A DNA stretch of 7,838 nt, from the NCBI GenBank assembly GCA_905212515.1, contig CAJMEU010000134.1:1-7838 (forward strand), in the 5' to 3' direction. Under the pieces are notes generated by a model, which searched no databases, was not told where the DNA came from, and was given only the letters and a program-made list of their open reading frames with translations. Shown here one piece after another: positions 5,690 to 7,838 of the stretch (position 1 is the stretch's first letter; each line of letters begins with the position of its first letter). The position numbers and the translations under genes were made by a program. Origin of the DNA: an uncultured Oscillospiraceae bacterium. Lineage in GTDB: Bacteria > Bacillota > Clostridia > Oscillospirales > Ruminococcaceae.

Positions 5690-5851
5690 TTCGCAAAAAC
5701 GCTAAAATTCGACGCAACATCTTGGAGCATCGTACAAAAACTTTGCAGAAAAAATATCACAGTTCTCCCGCATTGCACATCGCGCATAAATATGATATCC
5801 TGAAAACCATGGGAACACATGGGGCCGCCGCCCCGGAAAGAGGGACGCGTT
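5690..5851 (+). other. glpP upstream region, promoter not resolved
   Basis: With 5420-5689 this forms a 432-base intergenic stretch between divergent genes. The left part holds the hydrolase leader and promoter. The right part is A+T-rich up to about 5800 and should contain the glpP promoter. TATGAT occurs at 5791-5796, but the nearest -35-like hexamer, TTGCAC at 5773-5778, is only 12 nt away, so no convincing sigma-A promoter can be assigned. GGGGC/GCCCC (5821-5834) could form a small hairpin just before the glpP ribosome binding site. Confidence 0.5.
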
Positions 5852-6421
5852 TTGCATCAGACGGATCTGCAGCAAGTGCTGGAGGACAGCCCCATCATCA
5901 TGGCCATCAAGGACGACGCCGGCCTGGCCCGGTGCCTTGACACGGATAAACGCGCCGTGTTCGTGCTGTACGGTACCGTAAACACCATCCCTTCCATTGT
6001 GCAGCAGCTCAAAGAGGCGGACAAACTGGTATTTGTGGACATCGACCTGTTGGACGGCCTTTCCGCCCGCGAGGCCGCGGTGGATTACCTGCTGCTGCAC
6101 ACCTGTGCGGACGGCATTATCTCCACCAAGGCCGCCCTTACCCGCTACGCGAAGGGCAAGGGCTTTTTGACGGTGCACCGCACCTTCCTGCTGGACAGCA
6201 TGGCCCTGGAGAGCATCCGCAAGGCCGCCGCCCAGGGCGGGGCGGACTGCATTGAAATTCTGCCCGGGGTGATGCCCCGCATGATCCGCAAATTGGCGGC
6301 GGAGCTGCCCCGCCCCCTCATCGCCAGCGGCCTGCTGGCCGACAAAGAGGACGTGGTATCGGCGCTGTCCGCCGGGGCGCTGGCCATTTCCACCACCTGC
6401 CAAAGCGTGTGGGAATTGTAA
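5852..6421 (+). CDS. glpP: GlpP, glycerol-3-phosphate-responsive antiterminator
   Basis: GlpP is a cytoplasmic RNA-binding regulator that, with G3P, prevents termination in glp mRNA leaders. This 189-residue protein (usual length for the family) shows its hallmarks in order: DSPIIMAIKDD (12-22), FVDIDLLDGL (61-70), ADGIISTKAAL (86-96), HRTFLLDSMALE (109-120), CIEILPGVMP (133-142), LIASGLLADKEDV (156-168) and AGALAISTT (174-182), consistent with a TIM-barrel-like fold. I prefer the TTG at 5852: GGAAAGAGGG (5835-5844) sits about 7 nt before it, and family members begin near here. The alternative ATG at 5819 adds 11 residues, has no ribosome binding site, and would bury this one inside the coding region. 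It is divergent from the hydrolase gene and probably controls the glp operon leader at 3400-3478. Family identification is strong; the targets are inferred. Confidence 0.93.
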   Translation: MHQTDLQQVLEDSPIIMAIKDDAGLARCLDTDKRAVFVLYGTVNTIPSIVQQLKEADKLVFVDIDLLDGLSAREAAVDYLLLHTCADGIISTKAALTRYAKGKGFLTVHRTFLLDSMALESIRKAAAQGGADCIEILPGVMPRMIRKLAAELPRPLIASGLLADKEDVVSALSAGALAISTTCQSVWEL

Positions 6422-6434
6422 AGATAAATACAGG

Positions 6435-6467
6435 GCCGGGACCAGTCTTGCTGGCCCCGGCTTTTTT
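6435..6467 (+). terminator. Intrinsic terminator of glpP
   Basis: GCCGGGACCAG (6435-6445) pairs with CTGGCCCCGGC (6451-6461), 10 of 11 positions with one A-C mismatch, around the loop TCTTG. Six T residues follow (6462-6467). It starts 13 nt after the glpP stop codon. Confidence 0.92.
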
Positions 6468-6502
6468 ATTGCTCTGCAATAAAAAAATTAATCCCTATGG
6501 CC

Positions 6503-6522
6503 GTGGCCAGAGGACTGGCCAC
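6503..6522. other. Extra hairpin between convergent genes
   Basis: GTGGCCAG (6503-6510) and CTGGCCAC (6515-6522) form a perfect 8-bp stem with loop AGGA. No T-run follows immediately on either strand; on the minus strand the T7 run (6487-6481) begins about 15 nt later. It may be a backup terminator or simply part of the convergent 3' ends. Confidence 0.45.
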
Positions 6523-6529
6523 ATGGTCG

Positions 6530-6554
6530 AAAAAATAGCCCCAGGCTATTTTTT
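6530..6554 (-). terminator. Terminator of the MFS gene, overlapping its stop codon
   Basis: AAAAAATAGCC (6530-6540) and GGCTATTTTTT (6544-6554) form a perfect 11-bp stem with a 3-nt loop. The T-run reads on the minus strand after the stem, and the first stem bases belong to the MFS stop codon (6555-6553). The symmetry would let it also act in the plus direction behind the glpP terminator. Confidence 0.85.
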
Positions 6555-7797
6555 ATGCGCGCTCCAGCCGCAGGAATACCCGTTTTGCATACAGCGCCGT
6601 CAACAGGGCCGCCGCCCCGGCCCCCAGCATCACGGCCCAGGGAACGGACGCGCACACGTCGAACAGCACCCCATACAGCGCCTGGCCCACCGGGTGGGCA
6701 CAGGCCGCCACCGCCATCAGCGTGGCGGTGATCTTGCCCAGCAGAGCCGGCGGCGTCTGCTGCTGCAGCACCGTGAATATCTGCACTGAAAACAGCGTGG
6801 AGGCCGCCATGGCGGCAAAGTTCATCAGCGTCACCAGCCAATAGGCCGCCGTGACGGGCACACCGGGCAGCAAGGCCAGCCCCATGCCCACAGCCGTTAA
6901 TCCACAAACTGCCAGGATCTTGCGGCCGCTGCTCAGCTTGATCCTGCTGCCCAATGCGCCTGCCAACATTCCGCCCGCCAGCCCTCCTAAACCTTGGGCC
7001 CCCTGGGCAATGCCCAGGGCCGTGTCGCTGCGACCCAGTACATTCACCACAATGACCGGCAGCCCCACCACCATCGAAGCGCTGAGCACCAGGTTGAATA
7101 CCGCCAACACCAGGGTCAATTGTAAAAATTCCGGCTTTTCACAGCGTACAAACCGCCAGCTCTCGCACAGGTCCTGCCGCACGGTGGCCAGCACACCGGG
7201 GCCGGCGGGGATGGGATGGCAAGGGATATGGATCAACAATTCCATGGCCGCTGAAAGGGCAAAGCACACCGTGCCCACCGCCAGAATGGGCAGGATGCCC
7301 CAAGCGTTGAACAGTATGCCGCCGATCACCGGCCCCAGCAGGCCGGCCAGTGTGTTTACCTGGTTGATCACCGCGTTGCCCTCCATCAATTTTTCCGTTG
7401 GCACCAGCAGGGGGATGCTGGCCTGCACCGCCGGCTGGTAGGCGCCGGAAATACCGTACAGAAGCATCAGGAACACGATAAAAAGCGGCACGGTGGGCAA
7501 ACGCCCCAAGGCCAGGTAAAACAGGGCGATCAGCCCCGCAGTACCAAAGTCCAGCAGCACCATGATGTTGCGTTTGTTCACGCGGTCGGCCAACACCCCT
7601 CCCATCAGCGAAAGAAGGATCATCGGCACAAAAGAGGCGGCCGTCACCGCGCCGAACAGCGCGGGCGATCCCGTCTCCCGCAGCAGGTATAAAGGCAGGG
7701 CAAAGCGCAGCACGGCGTTGCCGAACAGCGAAATGATCTGCCCGGCGACCACCAGGGTAAAATCTTTGCGAAACAGCTTTGGTTTGTTTGTGTTCAT
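6553..7797 (-). CDS. MFS transporter, drug/metabolite efflux type
   Basis: This 414-residue inner-membrane protein has about 12 hydrophobic segments and the usual MFS length. It resembles the MFS_1/MFS_3 efflux group (macrolide or siderophore exporters of the MefA/EntS kind). Motif A is GGVLADRVNKRN (66-77) after helix 2. The fifth-helix region is NTLAGLLGPVIGG (148-160), and a charged central loop spans about 195-225. I chose the ATG at 7797 because GGAGGG lies 4 nt before it. An in-frame ATG at 7809 has no ribosome binding site and would start almost at the predicted transcript end. The gene is convergent to glpP, ends in its own terminator, and has a TetR-type palindrome at its promoter, which suggests induction by a small molecule. 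The substrate cannot be read from the sequence; nothing ties it to glycerol. Confidence 0.88.
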   Translation of the reverse strand: MNTNKPKLFRKDFTLVVAGQIISLFGNAVLRFALPLYLLRETGSPALFGAVTAASFVPMILLSLMGGVLADRVNKRNIMVLLDFGTAGLIALFYLALGRLPTVPLFIVFLMLLYGISGAYQPAVQASIPLLVPTEKLMEGNAVINQVNTLAGLLGPVIGGILFNAWGILPILAVGTVCFALSAAMELLIHIPCHPIPAGPGVLATVRQDLCESWRFVRCEKPEFLQLTLVLAVFNLVLSASMVVGLPVIVVNVLGRSDTALGIAQGAQGLGGLAGGMLAGALGSRIKLSSGRKILAVCGLTAVGMGLALLPGVPVTAAYWLVTLMNFAAMAASTLFSVQIFTVLQQQTPPALLGKITATLMAVAACAHPVGQALYGVLFDVCASVPWAVMLGAGAAALLTALYAKRVFLRLERA

Positions 7798-7817
7798 AGG
7801 ACCCTCCATTTTTAATT

Positions 7818-7837
7818 ATTAAACCGACGGTCGGTTT
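7818..7837 (-). promoter_or_regulatory. TetR-type operator overlapping the MFS promoter -10 box
   Basis: AAACCGACGGTCGGTTT (7821-7837) is a perfect 8-bp inverted repeat around one base, of the type bound by TetR-family repressors. The minus strand reads TTTAAT (7823-7818), a 5/6 match to the -10 consensus, overlapping the operator by 3 bp. The -35 would fall just outside the window, so the operator fills the spacer, the classic blocking position. The start near 7811 leaves a leader of about 14 nt carrying the GGAGGG site. No TetR gene is visible; it may lie beyond 7838. Confidence 0.78.
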
Positions 7838-7838
7838 G

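Noticed and set aside
5773..5796. glpP promoter TTGCAC / TATGAT
   Set aside because: The spacer is only 12 nt, far short of the 16-18 expected, so it is noted as unresolved and not called a promoter.

Overview
The window looks like chromosomal DNA from a high-G+C member of the Clostridia (Bacillota), plausibly a gut anaerobe of the Oscillospiraceae/Ruminococcaceae type. This rests on strong AGGAGG-type ribosome binding sites, Bacillota-type sigma-A promoters, a GlpP-family antiterminator, and a soluble glycerol-3-phosphate (G3P) oxidation operon of the kind found in anaerobic Bacillota and Thermotogae. No species call is possible from sequence reading alone. I see no mobile elements, tRNA or rRNA genes, or CRISPR arrays.

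Layout. Positions 1-3379 (minus strand) hold a tightly packed four-gene glycerol operon. In order of transcription it encodes a FAD-dependent G3P-dehydrogenase-like protein with a C-terminal BFD-type iron-sulfur domain (3379-1940), a FAD/NAD(P) oxidoreductase (1943-666), a small cysteine-rich DUF1667 protein (669-325), and glycerol kinase GlpK (312 onward, cut by the window edge). The first two junctions are 4-nt ATGA overlaps and the third is a 12-nt gap. Positions 3380-3571 hold the operon's sigma-A promoter and a leader with an intrinsic terminator. Positions 3572-5419 (minus) encode an unusual membrane protein: an N-terminal anchor, an alpha/beta hydrolase domain and about eight C-terminal membrane segments. 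Positions 5420-5851 are intergenic and contain the hydrolase gene's promoter, a long structured leader with its own terminator, and the start region of glpP. Positions 5852-6421 (plus) encode GlpP, the G3P-responsive antiterminator. Positions 6422-6552 hold terminators between convergent genes. Positions 6553-7797 (minus) encode an MFS transporter with a TetR-type operator palindrome at its promoter, at the window edge.

How the genes fit together. GlpK makes G3P from glycerol, and the three oxidoreductase proteins probably oxidise G3P to dihydroxyacetone phosphate. GlpP, encoded 2.4 kb away in the same locus, is the expected sensor of G3P. The terminator between the glp promoter and the first glp gene is its expected target, so the window appears to hold both the regulator and its RNA target. 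The hydrolase gene between them has a second leader of strikingly similar layout: promoter, hairpin with a 16-nt purine-rich loop, then a mutually exclusive terminator with one bulged C. It may belong to the same regulon, and this is the most interesting hypothesis in the window. The MFS gene looks like a separate, TetR-controlled unit.
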